This document shows positions 8,011 through 16,621 of a stretch of DNA of 64,000 nucleotides, piece by piece. The notes beneath the pieces were generated by a model, which saw only the letters and a program-made list of their open reading frames with translations, made no database searches and was not told where the DNA came from. Source of the stretch: Haloarchaeobius salinus (GTDB lineage: Archaea; Halobacteriota; Halobacteria; Halobacteriales; Natrialbaceae); the NCBI RefSeq assembly GCF_024464185.1, contig NZ_JANHAU010000006.1:182453-246452 (forward strand), given 5' to 3'. The position numbers and the translations under genes are program-made. Position 1 is the first letter of the stretch. Every line of letters starts with the position of its first letter.

Positions 8011-9891
8011 CTACACGTACTGCTCCTTGAACCGGTCGTACAGCGCATCCAGCGCCGCCGGCGCGTCCTCCCGGTCGGTGAACCGCACGTCGACGATGCC
8101 CGGGGGTGCGCCCGCGGGCACGTCGAACGTCTCCACGAGGTCGCTCTGGCGGTTGCAGAACCGTTCGATGGCGGCCAGTGCCTCGGACTGCACCGCGTAC
8201 TCGGGGAGCTCGCCCGTCTCCAGGTGGACGGTGTCCGAGCCGGCCTCGGCGACGGCGGCGAGCTCGTCGAACAGCAGCAGCACCTCGTCGACGTACTCCT
8301 CCGGGTCGACGTACTCGTCGCGGCTGCTGGTCGAGCTGGACGTGCTGGTCGTGGAGCGACTCGTCGACCGGTCCCGGTCGGGCGTCGGCTCCGCGGCGAC
8401 GGGTTCGCCGCGGTGGCTGACGCTGATGTGGCCGTCCGCGACGTGGTAGTCGACGCCGTACTCGCTCTCGAAGGCGGGTGCGAGCTCGCGGGCGAGCTGG
8501 GGGTCGACCTCACCCGGGAGGCTCACGCGGTCCTGCCCGTGGTCGAGCGCGCCCGCGAGGCTGCCGAAGAACTGCACCGCCGTCAGCAGGCCGTCTGCGG
8601 TGTCGCGTGCCTCCCCGACGAGTCGCTCGGCCTCGTCGAACCGGCAGTCGTGGAGTGCCGTGCGGGCCTCCCGGAGCTCCTCCTCGACGCTGTGGATGCT
8701 GTCGACGTCGGGGTCGTGGCCCTCGACGAGCATCGCCTCGACGCGCTCGCGGACCGCACCCTCGAGGCGTTCCAGCTCCTCGCGGGCGCGCTCGACGTCG
8801 GTCTCGGCGGCCTCGTGGGCCTCGTGGAACGACTCCTCCGTGTCGGCGACGTGGCGCTCGATGCGCTCCTGGTGGACCCGAATCTCGTCCAGGGCGTCGG
8901 CGACGGACGACAGGTCGACGTCGTCGCGCTCGCACAGCCGCCGGATGGTGCGGTCGACCTCGGCGACGTGGGTCGGCTCGTTGCTCGGCGGGAGCCTGAC
9001 CTCGCGGAACGTGCTCTGGAGGTTGACGACCTCGTAGGTTCGGCCGTAGCGGGAGCGCACCGTCAGGTCCACGTCGCCGCGCTCGACGGCCGTACGGACG
9101 CCGTCGGCGAGGGTCGACTGGATTCGGTCGACCGCCGATTCGGGGTCGCGGCGTCTCGCACTCTCGAGCAGCTCCGCGGCGCGACGGCGGCCCTCGCTGG
9201 CGTCGGCGACCGTGGACCGGACGCTCTCGATCTCCGTCTCGAGCTCGTCGTAGCCCTCGCGCTCGCGGTCGGCGGCGTCGCGGGCGTCGGCGACGGCGTT
9301 CGGTGCGAGCTCCGCGAGCGCATCGAGCGTGTCCGCACCGACCTTCCGACGGTACTCGGACTCGAACGTCTCCCGCTTCCGTGCGACGAGGTCCGAGGCC
9401 TCGGAGAGGTCCTCCGCGGCGGCGGATTCGAGGTCGACCGACCAGTCGCGGAGCCACGCGCCGCCGAGCGCGCCGGCACTGGCGACGAACGGGACCGCGA
9501 AGAACAGCCCGAGCTGTGCGACGCCGATACCGCTGGCGAACAGCGACGAGTAGACACCGAAGAACAGGGCGAGGAAGAGTACCGAGACGAGGCCGGCACA
9601 GGCGAACGTCACGTCGCGGTTCCTGAGCAGCCCCATCGCGAGGCCCTGCCCGACCCACGCGGCGGCGATGAGCACGAAGAGCACGAGCACGACCGCGGTG
9701 CTCGCCTTGAACTGGATCGCGGCCTCCCTGAACACCTGCAGCGAGATGAACGCGTCGACGACCCCACCGACGACCGGGAGCGTGCGAGCCTCCACGTCGG
9801 CGAGTGCGAACGCGGCCTGCAGGAACGTCCCGACGACGGGCAGTCCGGCGAGTCCCCACCCGGCGAACGGCAACAGCTGTCCGTCTTGCAT
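8011..9891 (-). CDS. Multi-pass membrane coiled-coil protein, first gene of tubulin-like cluster
   Basis: 626 residues. Three hydrophobic segments stand out (about 64-88, 95-118, 122-145), with a weaker amphipathic N-terminal region (10-50). Residues 150-460 are highly charged and helical with heptad-like Glu/Arg/Leu spacing (REELERLEGAVRERVEAML), probably a cytoplasmic coiled coil. A Ser/Thr-rich linker (about 515-535) leads to a small C-terminal alpha/beta domain ending FKEQYV. It is 140 bp upstream of the zinc-finger tubulin-like gene and on the same strand. No family recognised; context suggests a membrane scaffold for the GTPase pair. Confidence 0.75.
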   Translation of the reverse strand: MQDGQLLPFAGWGLAGLPVVGTFLQAAFALADVEARTLPVVGGVVDAFISLQVFREAAIQFKASTAVVLVLFVLIAAAWVGQGLAMGLLRNRDVTFACAGLVSVLFLALFFGVYSSLFASGIGVAQLGLFFAVPFVASAGALGGAWLRDWSVDLESAAAEDLSEASDLVARKRETFESEYRRKVGADTLDALAELAPNAVADARDAADREREGYDELETEIESVRSTVADASEGRRRAAELLESARRRDPESAVDRIQSTLADGVRTAVERGDVDLTVRSRYGRTYEVVNLQSTFREVRLPPSNEPTHVAEVDRTIRRLCERDDVDLSSVADALDEIRVHQERIERHVADTEESFHEAHEAAETDVERAREELERLEGAVRERVEAMLVEGHDPDVDSIHSVEEELREARTALHDCRFDEAERLVGEARDTADGLLTAVQFFGSLAGALDHGQDRVSLPGEVDPQLARELAPAFESEYGVDYHVADGHISVSHRGEPVAAEPTPDRDRSTSRSTTSTSSSTSSRDEYVDPEEYVDEVLLLFDELAAVAEAGSDTVHLETGELPEYAVQSEALAAIERFCNRQSDLVETFDVPAGAPPGIVDVRFTDREDAPAALDALYDRFKEQYV

Positions 9892-9997
9892 ACCCTCACA
9901 TCAGACGGGTTGCATGAAAACGTTTGTCGCCGTCCCGCCGGTGCCCGGGAGGGTAGCACGGCCGCTGTGGCGGGCGGGCTGACCGGTCGACGTGGCC

Positions 9998-10285
9998 TCA
10001 CTCGTCGGTACCGTCGCGGATCGCGCGTGCCAGCACGGGATGGAGCTTCGGGTTGCCGTCCTCGTCGCGCTGGAACAGGGGCTCGCCACCGAGGCGGTCC
10101 TCCAGCGTTCCCGTTCGCTTCTCGACGGTCCGCTCGGTGTATCCCGTCTCCTCGACGAGCTCGTCGACTGTCAGTGGGCCCTCGGCCTCGGCGAGGGCCG
10201 TCGCGATCTCGTACTCAGACTGGACGTACTCCGAGGCCATCTTGTCGACGAGCGCGGCGACTTCGTCCGGTATCTCCTCGGTCAT
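9998..10285 (-). CDS. Small winged-helix DNA-binding regulator
   Basis: 95 residues from the ATG at 10285; longer frames upstream have low-complexity Arg/Pro composition unlike a haloarchaeal protein. After a helical N-terminus (VAALVDKMASEYVQSEYEIATALAEAEG) comes a clear helix-turn-helix: LTVDELVEETGYTERTVEKRTGTLEDRLG, then a short wing (PLFQRDEDGNPKLHP). This is the MarR/ArsR/TrmB-type fold, cytoplasmic and DNA-binding. It is divergent from the heme-copper oxidase operon starting 138 bp away, so regulation of that operon is plausible but unproven. Confidence 0.75.
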   Translation of the reverse strand: MTEEIPDEVAALVDKMASEYVQSEYEIATALAEAEGPLTVDELVEETGYTERTVEKRTGTLEDRLGGEPLFQRDEDGNPKLHPVLARAIRDGTDE

Positions 10286-10422
10286 GCCCCGGATTTGTAC
10301 GCCGGGTGTCCTAAATGATTCGGGAACGTCCCGGGAGCCGGGGGACCCTCTCTCGACCCGTCTCAGGCCGTGCGAACACGTTCGGGAGCAGGTACTCGGT
10401 CTCTTTGGGTCGAGTACGGAAC

Positions 10423-10578
10423 ATGGCGACAGATTCAGAGACATCGACGGACGGGGAACCGTGGCCCCAGCGACTCCTCGACAGCATCTGGTTGCTCGCG
10501 CTCGCGGCCATCGTCTACTGGGTGCTCTCGTACATCGTCTGGGGACTGATAGACATCTTCACCGTTCCGATGGGGTGA
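10423..10578 (+). CDS. Small single-pass subunit of heme-copper oxidase operon (CbaD-like)
   Basis: 51 residues starting MATDSETSTDGEP, with one membrane helix (about 18-45, rich in Trp, Tyr and Ile) and almost no soluble domain. It precedes the CuA subunit by 6 bp. In haloarchaeal cba operons (cbaD-B-A-C of Natronomonas) a small membrane polypeptide occupies the same place, so I assign it by size, topology and position. The longer upstream frame from 10315 was rejected because it runs through the intergenic promoter region. Confidence 0.7.
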   Translation: MATDSETSTDGEPWPQRLLDSIWLLALAAIVYWVLSYIVWGLIDIFTVPMG

Positions 10579-10584
10579 CGACGG

Positions 10585-11124
10585 ATGGACTCACCGCTCG
10601 ACCCCCCGGAAGGCAACTGGTGGAACGAGACCGTCAATCGACGCGAGACGCTGTGGATCGCGCTCTCGGCCGGCTGGGCGGTCACGCTGTTCGGCTGGAT
10701 GTTCGGCTGGACCGAGTTCGGCGAGCAGAACAACGTCGGGCAGACCTACAGCGTCACGCCCGACCAGTTCCAGGGGAAGGTCGCCGAGTTCAAGGACGCG
10801 GCCGAGCGGACGGACCGTGGGTTCGTCCCCGCCGGCGAGGACGTCTACGTCGGCGCGCTCCAGTGGGGCTGGGACGGCCTCCCGGTCGTCCTGGAGGCCG
10901 GTGAGACGTACAAGTTCCACCTCGGCTCCTACGACGTCCAGCACGGGTTCTCGGTGCGCAACGAGGAGAACCTGAGCCAGCAGATCTCCCTGCAGATGCT
11001 GCCCGACTACGAGTGGGTCCTCGAGATGTCGTTCGACGACTCCGGGACGTACCACGTCGTCTGCAACGAGTTCTGTGGCAACGGCCACCGGAGCATGCAC
11101 AGCGCCATCCACGTGGAGGAGTAA
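10585..11124 (+). CDS. cbaB: Heme-copper oxidase subunit II with CuA site
   Basis: 179 residues. An N-terminal membrane anchor (about 22-42) is followed by a periplasmic-side cupredoxin domain. All CuA ligands are visible: H120 in DVQHGF, and C160-NEF-C164-GNG-H168-RS-M171 including the bridging backbone residue E162. The short form with one membrane helix is typical of B-type oxidases and related NO reductases. It receives electrons from a blue-copper protein or cytochrome c equivalent and passes them to subunit I, encoded immediately downstream (1-base gap). Confidence 0.9.
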   Translation: MDSPLDPPEGNWWNETVNRRETLWIALSAGWAVTLFGWMFGWTEFGEQNNVGQTYSVTPDQFQGKVAEFKDAAERTDRGFVPAGEDVYVGALQWGWDGLPVVLEAGETYKFHLGSYDVQHGFSVRNEENLSQQISLQMLPDYEWVLEMSFDDSGTYHVVCNEFCGNGHRSMHSAIHVEE

Positions 11125-11125
11125 G

Positions 11126-12844
11126 ATGTTCGGACTCAGTACCTACGACTACGACGACGACGGCTTCCGCCGCTGTTCGGTGACCGGCCTCGACATCCAC
11201 CGCTCGGCGGAGGACATGGTGAAGCTCTACGGACTGACGGCCATCCTCGCGCTCGCGGTCGGCGGCGTGTTCGCGGTGTTCGTCGCGCTCACGCGCTGGG
11301 AGGTCGTCGGGCTGCTCTCGCCCGGCGACTTCTACACCTACCTGAGCATCCACGCCTGGAACCTGCTCATCTTCTGGATGGTGTTCATGGAGGTCGCCAT
11401 CCTCTACGTCGGCGGCCCGTTCGTGCTCGGCAGGAAGCTCGCGCTCCCGTCCCTCGCGAAGGTCGGCTACGTCGTGATGCTCGCCGGCGCGGTGACGGTC
11501 AACGCCGCCATCTGGCTGACGAGCTACCCGAACAACGCGCCGCTGCTGACCTCCTACGTTCCCCTGGAGTCGAGCTGGCAGTTCTACCTCGGGGCGCTCG
11601 TGTTCGTCCTCGGCGCGATAATCGCCGCACTGCCCTTCTTCGCCACGATGTGGAAGGAGAAGCGGGAGAACCCCGGCAAGACGCTCCCGCTGGTCGCATT
11701 CGGCGCGTTCGCGACCAGCATCATCGCCTTCGAGGCGCTGCTCGGCGGCGTGCTCACCTACGGGCCGGCGCTGCTCTGGCGGCTGGAGATACTCGCGACG
11801 CTGGACTCGGCGTTCTACCGCCAGATGTACTGGATCATCGGCCACGGGAGCCAGCAGATCAATCTGCTCGCGATGATCACCGTCTGGTACTTCCTCACCC
11901 ACGTCGTCGGCGGGGCCGAGGTCGCCAGCCAGAAGGTCTCCCGGACGGCGTTCGTGCTCTACCTCTTCTTCATCAACATGGGGGCGGCCCACCACCTCAT
12001 GTCCGACCCCGTGGTCTCGACCGGCTGGCGGATGTGGAACACGTCCTACGCCGCCTACGGCGCGGTGCTGGCGAGCATGATCCACGCCTTCGCCATCCCC
12101 GCCGGGCTGGAGGCCGGTCGTCGCGCGAAGGGGAAGGGCGGTGGCCTGTTCGGCTGGCTGTGGAGCGGTCCCTGGGACGACCCCGGTTTCTCCGCGACCA
12201 TCCTGAGCATCGTCCTGTTCGGCTTCCTCGGCGGCATCACCGGCGTCATGATGGGGCAGATGCAGCTCAACATGACCTGGCACAACACGCTCGCGACGCC
12301 GGGGCACTTCCACGCGACGGTCGCCACCGGGACGACGCTCGCGTTCATGGGCCTGGGCTACTACGTCCTCCGGCTGGTGTTCGGCCGTGACTGGGCGCTC
12401 GGCCCCCTCGCGAAGATCCAGCCGTTCCTCTACGGCGGCGCGATGGGCGTGACCGTCGTGATGATGATGTACGCGGGCGTCCTCTTCGGCGTCCCCCGGC
12501 GGCATCCGGCCGTCATGGACATCCCCGGCACCGAGTTCAGCTTCGAGGCCGCCGCGCCGTTCTTCGCGGTGTTCGGCATCGGCGCGCTGGTCTCCATCGT
12601 CGCCGGTGCGCTGTTCGTCGTCGTCGCCCTCGCCACGCTGTTCACCGGCGACGAGTTCGAGGGCGGCCCCGTCGGCGACCTGAGCCAGACCGTCGCCGAC
12701 GGCGGCGAGGCCGACCACGACCCGGTCCACGAGCAGAGCATGCGGGGCACGTTCGTGCTGACCCTCGTGTTCTTCGCGACGTTCGTCGTGCTCACGGCGC
12801 TGAACTGGTACCTGCTCTCGAACATCTGGCAGATAGGGCCCTGA
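11126..12844 (+). CDS. Heme-copper oxidoreductase catalytic subunit I (B-type/eNOR-like, lacks cross-link Tyr)
   Basis: 572 residues, about 13-14 membrane helices. Ligands: H76 (SIHAWN) for the low-spin heme; H240, H289, H290 for CuB (IIGHGSQQ and AAHHLMSDP); H394 and H396 in TPGHFHA for the hemes. In oxygen reductases the CuB histidine is followed four residues later by the Tyr covalently bound to it (HPxxY); here that position is Gln244. That makes a standard O2 reductase questionable and recalls the NO-reductase families of the superfamily, such as eNOR, which also carry a CuA subunit II. The function as NO reductase is inference. Haloarchaeal databases usually label such genes cbaA or coxA. 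Start ATG at 11126 overlaps nothing and lies 1 base after subunit II. Confidence 0.88.
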   Translation: MFGLSTYDYDDDGFRRCSVTGLDIHRSAEDMVKLYGLTAILALAVGGVFAVFVALTRWEVVGLLSPGDFYTYLSIHAWNLLIFWMVFMEVAILYVGGPFVLGRKLALPSLAKVGYVVMLAGAVTVNAAIWLTSYPNNAPLLTSYVPLESSWQFYLGALVFVLGAIIAALPFFATMWKEKRENPGKTLPLVAFGAFATSIIAFEALLGGVLTYGPALLWRLEILATLDSAFYRQMYWIIGHGSQQINLLAMITVWYFLTHVVGGAEVASQKVSRTAFVLYLFFINMGAAHHLMSDPVVSTGWRMWNTSYAAYGAVLASMIHAFAIPAGLEAGRRAKGKGGGLFGWLWSGPWDDPGFSATILSIVLFGFLGGITGVMMGQMQLNMTWHNTLATPGHFHATVATGTTLAFMGLGYYVLRLVFGRDWALGPLAKIQPFLYGGAMGVTVVMMMYAGVLFGVPRRHPAVMDIPGTEFSFEAAAPFFAVFGIGALVSIVAGALFVVVALATLFTGDEFEGGPVGDLSQTVADGGEADHDPVHEQSMRGTFVLTLVFFATFVVLTALNWYLLSNIWQIGP

Positions 12845-12846
12845 CG

Positions 12847-13914
12847 ATGGACCGGGCACTCCCGCGACAGCTCTGGTCGCTCGTCAAACCCCGCATCGTG
12901 ACGCTGCTCTGTGTCACCGGCCTGTTCGCGCTGCTGGCGGCAGGGGGCGGGTCGCCGAGCGTCGTCGTCGGCTTCGTCGTCGCGGGGGCGCTGATCGCTG
13001 CGAGCTCCGCGGCGCTGAACTGCTGGTACGACCGCGAACTCGACCGCCACATGGAGCGGACTGCCGACCGACCGCTCCCCAGCGGTGCACTCGACCACCG
13101 GGTCGCACTCGCCTTCGCCGTCGGCCTGTTCGTCGTCGGGAGCCTGGTCGGGCTGGCGACGCTCCCCGCCGGCGCTGTCGGCTACATGTGGCTCGGCGTC
13201 GCGGCCTACGTCGGGCTCTACACCGTCGGCCTGAAGCGCCGGCACTGGACCGGCGTCGTCCTCGGCGGCTCCGCCGGTTCGTTCCCCGTGCTCGCCGGCT
13301 GGACGGCCGTCGCGCCGCTCTCGGTCGAGGCGGTCGTCATGGCGGCGGTGGTGTTCGCCTGGACGCCGGCCCACGCCTGGGCGCTCGCCCACGTCTACCG
13401 CGCCGACTTCGCGGCCGCCGGGGTGCCGACGCTGCCGGTCGTCGCCGACGAGACGGTCGTCCGCCGGGCGGTGTGGTACTCCGTCTGGACGACGCTGGTC
13501 GTCGCCGCGCTGCTCGTCCCGTTCGCGGGACTGCTCTACGCGGTCACCCTCGCGGTCGCCGGCGGCGCGTTCGTCCTCGGCTATCGCGGGTTCCGGCACA
13601 CCGGGAGCGACCCCGACGCAGTGCGAGCCTTCTTCACGTCGAACCTGTTCCTGGCGACCCTGTTCGTCGCCTGGGGCGTCTCCGGCCTCGTCCCGGGAGC
13701 CGACACGGCACTCGCGGGGGTCGCACTCGTGGCCGTCCCCGCGCTCTTCGTCGGCCTCTGGAACGCCCGGCCCGCGCTCCGCGGGGTCCGGGCCGAGCCG
13801 GGACACGAGTGGCGGCCAGTCGTCCGCGCGCTCGTCGACGAGCTCCCGGTCGTCCTCCGGGAATACGTTCGGGACAACGACCACCCGGGTCCCGCCGAGA
13901 ACTCCAACCGATGA
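12847..13914 (+). CDS. ctaB: Protoheme IX farnesyltransferase (heme O synthase)
   Basis: 355 residues, UbiA prenyltransferase superfamily, about eight membrane helices. The first Asp-rich motif NCWYDRELDRHMERTADRPL and the second conserved loop AHVYRADFAAAGVPTLPVV are the family hallmarks that bind Mg-farnesyl diphosphate and heme. It converts heme B to heme O for the oxidase encoded just upstream (2-base gap). It has about 50 extra C-terminal residues, hydrophilic, relative to bacterial CyoE/CtaB of roughly 300 residues. The stop overlaps the next start (ATGA), so the operon continues. Confidence 0.92.
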   Translation: MDRALPRQLWSLVKPRIVTLLCVTGLFALLAAGGGSPSVVVGFVVAGALIAASSAALNCWYDRELDRHMERTADRPLPSGALDHRVALAFAVGLFVVGSLVGLATLPAGAVGYMWLGVAAYVGLYTVGLKRRHWTGVVLGGSAGSFPVLAGWTAVAPLSVEAVVMAAVVFAWTPAHAWALAHVYRADFAAAGVPTLPVVADETVVRRAVWYSVWTTLVVAALLVPFAGLLYAVTLAVAGGAFVLGYRGFRHTGSDPDAVRAFFTSNLFLATLFVAWGVSGLVPGADTALAGVALVAVPALFVGLWNARPALRGVRAEPGHEWRPVVRALVDELPVVLREYVRDNDHPGPAENSNR

Positions 13915-14648
13915 CGGACGAACCGACCGAGTCGACCGGTCCGGAGGACGCTGCCTCCCCCGTCGCCCTCCTGTTCGAACTGGTCGGCAACGCCTGGAGC
14001 ACGCTCAAGACGGTCTACTACGCGGACTCCGCCAGCTGGCGCGTCATGAAAGCCGGCGGCCTGCTCTTCTTCGGACTGTTCTGCTGGGCGGGCTCGAACG
14101 TCCTCTACTCGTACAACCAGGACCTCTGGGTGCTCCGCTACCCCATGGCCTACGGGTTCCTGCTCCTCGCCTACGGGCCGATCCACCACCTCGTCACGCT
14201 CCCGCTGGCCTACCGCTTCCGTCGGGCGAGCGGCTGGCTCCGGACGGTCGGCCAGCGGCTCCCGAACGGGATGCTCGCGGTGTTCTTCGCCGCCGTCCTC
14301 GTGCTCGGGACGTTCCCGGTCGGTGCGATGACCGTCGACTTCCGGAGCACGCTCGAGTCGAGCGGGGCAGACATCAGCCCGGACCTCCACTGCATCAAGT
14401 CCGACGTCGGGGACGACGTTGAGATACACTGCCACCTCTCCGAGTCCCGGGGCGTCGACAGCGTCGTCGTCCGCAGCGGCGGCCACGACATCCACGTCGA
14501 CGAGGACCCGCCCTTCGAGTTCACCATCCGTGCGAGCGAGGTGCAGTCGGTCCGCGGCCAGCAGCAGTTCACCGTCGAACTGCGGGACGAAAACGGTGAG
14601 CTCGTCAGGCGGTACGTGAGACGGCTCGCGCTCGTCGAGGAGGGCTGA
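13911..14648 (+). CDS. Membrane protein with C-terminal extracytoplasmic domain, oxidase operon
   Basis: 245 residues from the ATG overlapping the ctaB stop. Three or four hydrophobic helices (about 50-70, 80-105, 125-145) precede an extracytoplasmic domain of roughly 100 residues with beta-sandwich-like pattern (VEIHCHLSESRGVDSVVVRSG, FTVELRDENGEL). Two Cys (HCIKS, IHCHL) could form a disulfide or bind metal. I do not recognise the family. Translational coupling with heme O synthase suggests an assembly factor or accessory subunit of the oxidase/NO reductase. Confidence 0.7.
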   Translation: MTDEPTESTGPEDAASPVALLFELVGNAWSTLKTVYYADSASWRVMKAGGLLFFGLFCWAGSNVLYSYNQDLWVLRYPMAYGFLLLAYGPIHHLVTLPLAYRFRRASGWLRTVGQRLPNGMLAVFFAAVLVLGTFPVGAMTVDFRSTLESSGADISPDLHCIKSDVGDDVEIHCHLSESRGVDSVVVRSGGHDIHVDEDPPFEFTIRASEVQSVRGQQQFTVELRDENGELVRRYVRRLALVEEG

Positions 14649-14690
14649 CGGCACCAGAGGCTTGTAGGTCCGCCACGAACCACGCCCTAG

Positions 14691-15728
14691 ATGAGTGCAG
14701 CAACCGACCTCCGGGACCTCCTGGCCGACGGGGAGGAGCTGACCATCGTCTGCCACAACAATCCCGACCCAGACTGTCTCGCCAGCGCGCTCGTGCTCGG
14801 GCGTATCGCGGCCGATGCCGGCATCGACGAGCGCCGCATCCTCTACAGCGGTGACATCTCCCACCAGCAGAACCGCGCGCTCGTCAACCTGCTCGACATC
14901 GACCTCCACGAGTTCGACCCGGCGGCCGTGCAGGACCGCGAACCGGGTTCGCTGCTCGCGTTCGTCGACCACGCACTCCCCGGCTTCAACAACCGCGTGC
15001 CCGAGGGGACGCCGATAGACGTCGTGGTCGACCACCATCCCGCGGAGGATGTCGAGGCCCGCTTCGTCGACCACCGGGAGGACGTCGGTGCCACCGCGAC
15101 CATCGTGACCGAGTACGTCCGCGAGCTCGGGACGGACATCGACGACCGACTGGCGACCGCGCTCCTCTTCGCCATCCGGCGGGAGACGCTCGGTTTCCTC
15201 CGCGGCGCGACGACGGCGGAGTACGAGGCGGCGGCCTACCTCCACGGACTCGCCGACGGTGACCTACTCCGTCAGCTCTCGAACCCGGCGGTCAGCAGCG
15301 CGACGGTCGACGCCATCGCGGACGCCATCGAGAACCGGACGGTGTTCGGCTCGGTGTTGCTCTCGAACGTCGGCCGGACCAGCGAGCGGGACGCGCTCCC
15401 GCAGGCCGCCGACTACCTCGCGACCCTCGAGGGCGTGGGGACGACGTTCGTCTTCGGCATCGTCGGCGACGCCATCCAGATGAGCGGCCGGACGACGGAC
15501 AGCCGCGTCAACGTCGGCAGCGTGCTCGAGGACGCCTTCTCCGACACGGGAAGCGGCGGCGGCCACCGCGAGATGGCCGGCGCGGAGGTCCCGCTCGGGA
15601 TCTTCGCGGACTACACGGACGACGATAGCCGACTCGTCGACATCGTCGAGCAGGTCGTCACGGCGCGACTGCTCGCGACGATGAACATCGACCGGGATAC
15701 CGACGACCACGAGGCAGAGGACGACTGA
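14691..15728 (+). CDS. DHH/DHHA1 family phosphoesterase
   Basis: 345 residues, soluble. The DHH motifs are present in order: CHNNPDPDCLAS (motif I, metal-binding Asp), FVDHALP (II), VVDHHPAE (III, the DHH signature), and the C-terminal DHHA1 motif GSGGGHREMAG that binds the substrate phosphate end. The compact arrangement matches NrnA/GdpP-type nanoRNase or pAp phosphatase proteins rather than full RecJ nucleases. Manganese-dependent hydrolysis of short oligonucleotides or cyclic dinucleotide products is the likely activity. Monocistronic, 42 bases after the preceding gene. Confidence 0.85.
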   Translation: MSAATDLRDLLADGEELTIVCHNNPDPDCLASALVLGRIAADAGIDERRILYSGDISHQQNRALVNLLDIDLHEFDPAAVQDREPGSLLAFVDHALPGFNNRVPEGTPIDVVVDHHPAEDVEARFVDHREDVGATATIVTEYVRELGTDIDDRLATALLFAIRRETLGFLRGATTAEYEAAAYLHGLADGDLLRQLSNPAVSSATVDAIADAIENRTVFGSVLLSNVGRTSERDALPQAADYLATLEGVGTTFVFGIVGDAIQMSGRTTDSRVNVGSVLEDAFSDTGSGGGHREMAGAEVPLGIFADYTDDDSRLVDIVEQVVTARLLATMNIDRDTDDHEAEDD

Positions 15729-15778
15729 CGGTCGTCGAGCCGGCCCGTGACCCGGCTCTCCGCCCGAACGGGAGTCGG

Positions 15779-16621
15779 CTACAGCCCGAGTATCTCGCGT
15801 GCCTCGGCGGGCGACGCGACCGGGCGACCCAGTTCCCCGGCGACGCGGACGACGCGCTCGACCAGCTGGGCGTTGCTCGTCGCGAGTTCGCCGCGGCGGT
15901 AGTAGACGTTGTCCTCGAGTCCGACGCGGACGTGCCCACCGAGCAGGATGCCGAGCGTCGCGAAGGGGAGCTGGTGCGGTCCGAACCCGAGCGTGTTGAA
16001 CTGGGCCCCCTCGGGCAGGTCGTCGATGGCGTTGAGGAGGTTCCGGGGGCGTGGCCGGGAGAGCGTGCCGCCGCCGAAGATGAGCGTCGCGTACATCGGC
16101 TCGGCGAGGTCACGCCGGTCCAGCAGCCCGTGGGCCTCGTTGATGTGGCCGTCGTTGAACAGCTCCAGCTCGGGCTTGATGCCGCGTTCGACCATCTCCT
16201 CGTGGAGCGCGTCGACCATCCCACGTGTGTTCTCGCTGGTGAGGTGGTCGTAGCGGTTCAGCGGTCCCATGTCGAGCGACGCCATCTCGGGTGCGGGGTC
16301 AGTCCGCAGCGGGAGGTGCCGGTCCTCGGCAGGGGCCGCCGTCCCGCCGGTCGAGTGCTGGATGACGACGTCGTCGGCGTACTCCCGGACGGCGTCGTCG
16401 ATCTCCTGGAACCGGTCGGTGGCGAACGACCGCTCGCCGTTGGGCGTCCGGGCGTGGAGGTGGACGACTGCCGCCCCCGCAGCCTCGGCCTCTGCGGCCG
16501 CCTTCCCGATTTCCTCGGGGGTCTCCGGGAGGTCCGGGTTCGCCTCCTTCCCGTGGACGCCGCCGGTCAGTGCCGCGGTGACGATGACCGGTTCGCGGTC
16601 GAGGTAGTCGCCGTAGGCCAT
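15779..16621 (-). CDS. BKACE-family beta-keto acid cleavage enzyme (DUF849)
   Basis: 280 residues. TAALTGGVHGKEANPDLP at the N-terminus, VVHLHART with the zinc-binding HxH pair, the central FNDGHINEAHGL and the late FGPHQLP/LLGGHVRVGLEDN are the hallmarks of the beta-keto acid cleavage family (Kce, 3-keto-5-aminohexanoate cleavage enzyme and relatives). These TIM-barrel enzymes condense a beta-keto acid with acetyl-CoA to give acetoacetate and a new acyl-CoA; the substrate cannot be read from sequence. The ATG at 16621 overlaps the upstream stop (TGATG); a GTG at 16624 would add one residue. Confidence 0.85.
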   Translation of the reverse strand: MAYGDYLDREPVIVTAALTGGVHGKEANPDLPETPEEIGKAAAEAEAAGAAVVHLHARTPNGERSFATDRFQEIDDAVREYADDVVIQHSTGGTAAPAEDRHLPLRTDPAPEMASLDMGPLNRYDHLTSENTRGMVDALHEEMVERGIKPELELFNDGHINEAHGLLDRRDLAEPMYATLIFGGGTLSRPRPRNLLNAIDDLPEGAQFNTLGFGPHQLPFATLGILLGGHVRVGLEDNVYYRRGELATSNAQLVERVVRVAGELGRPVASPAEAREILGL

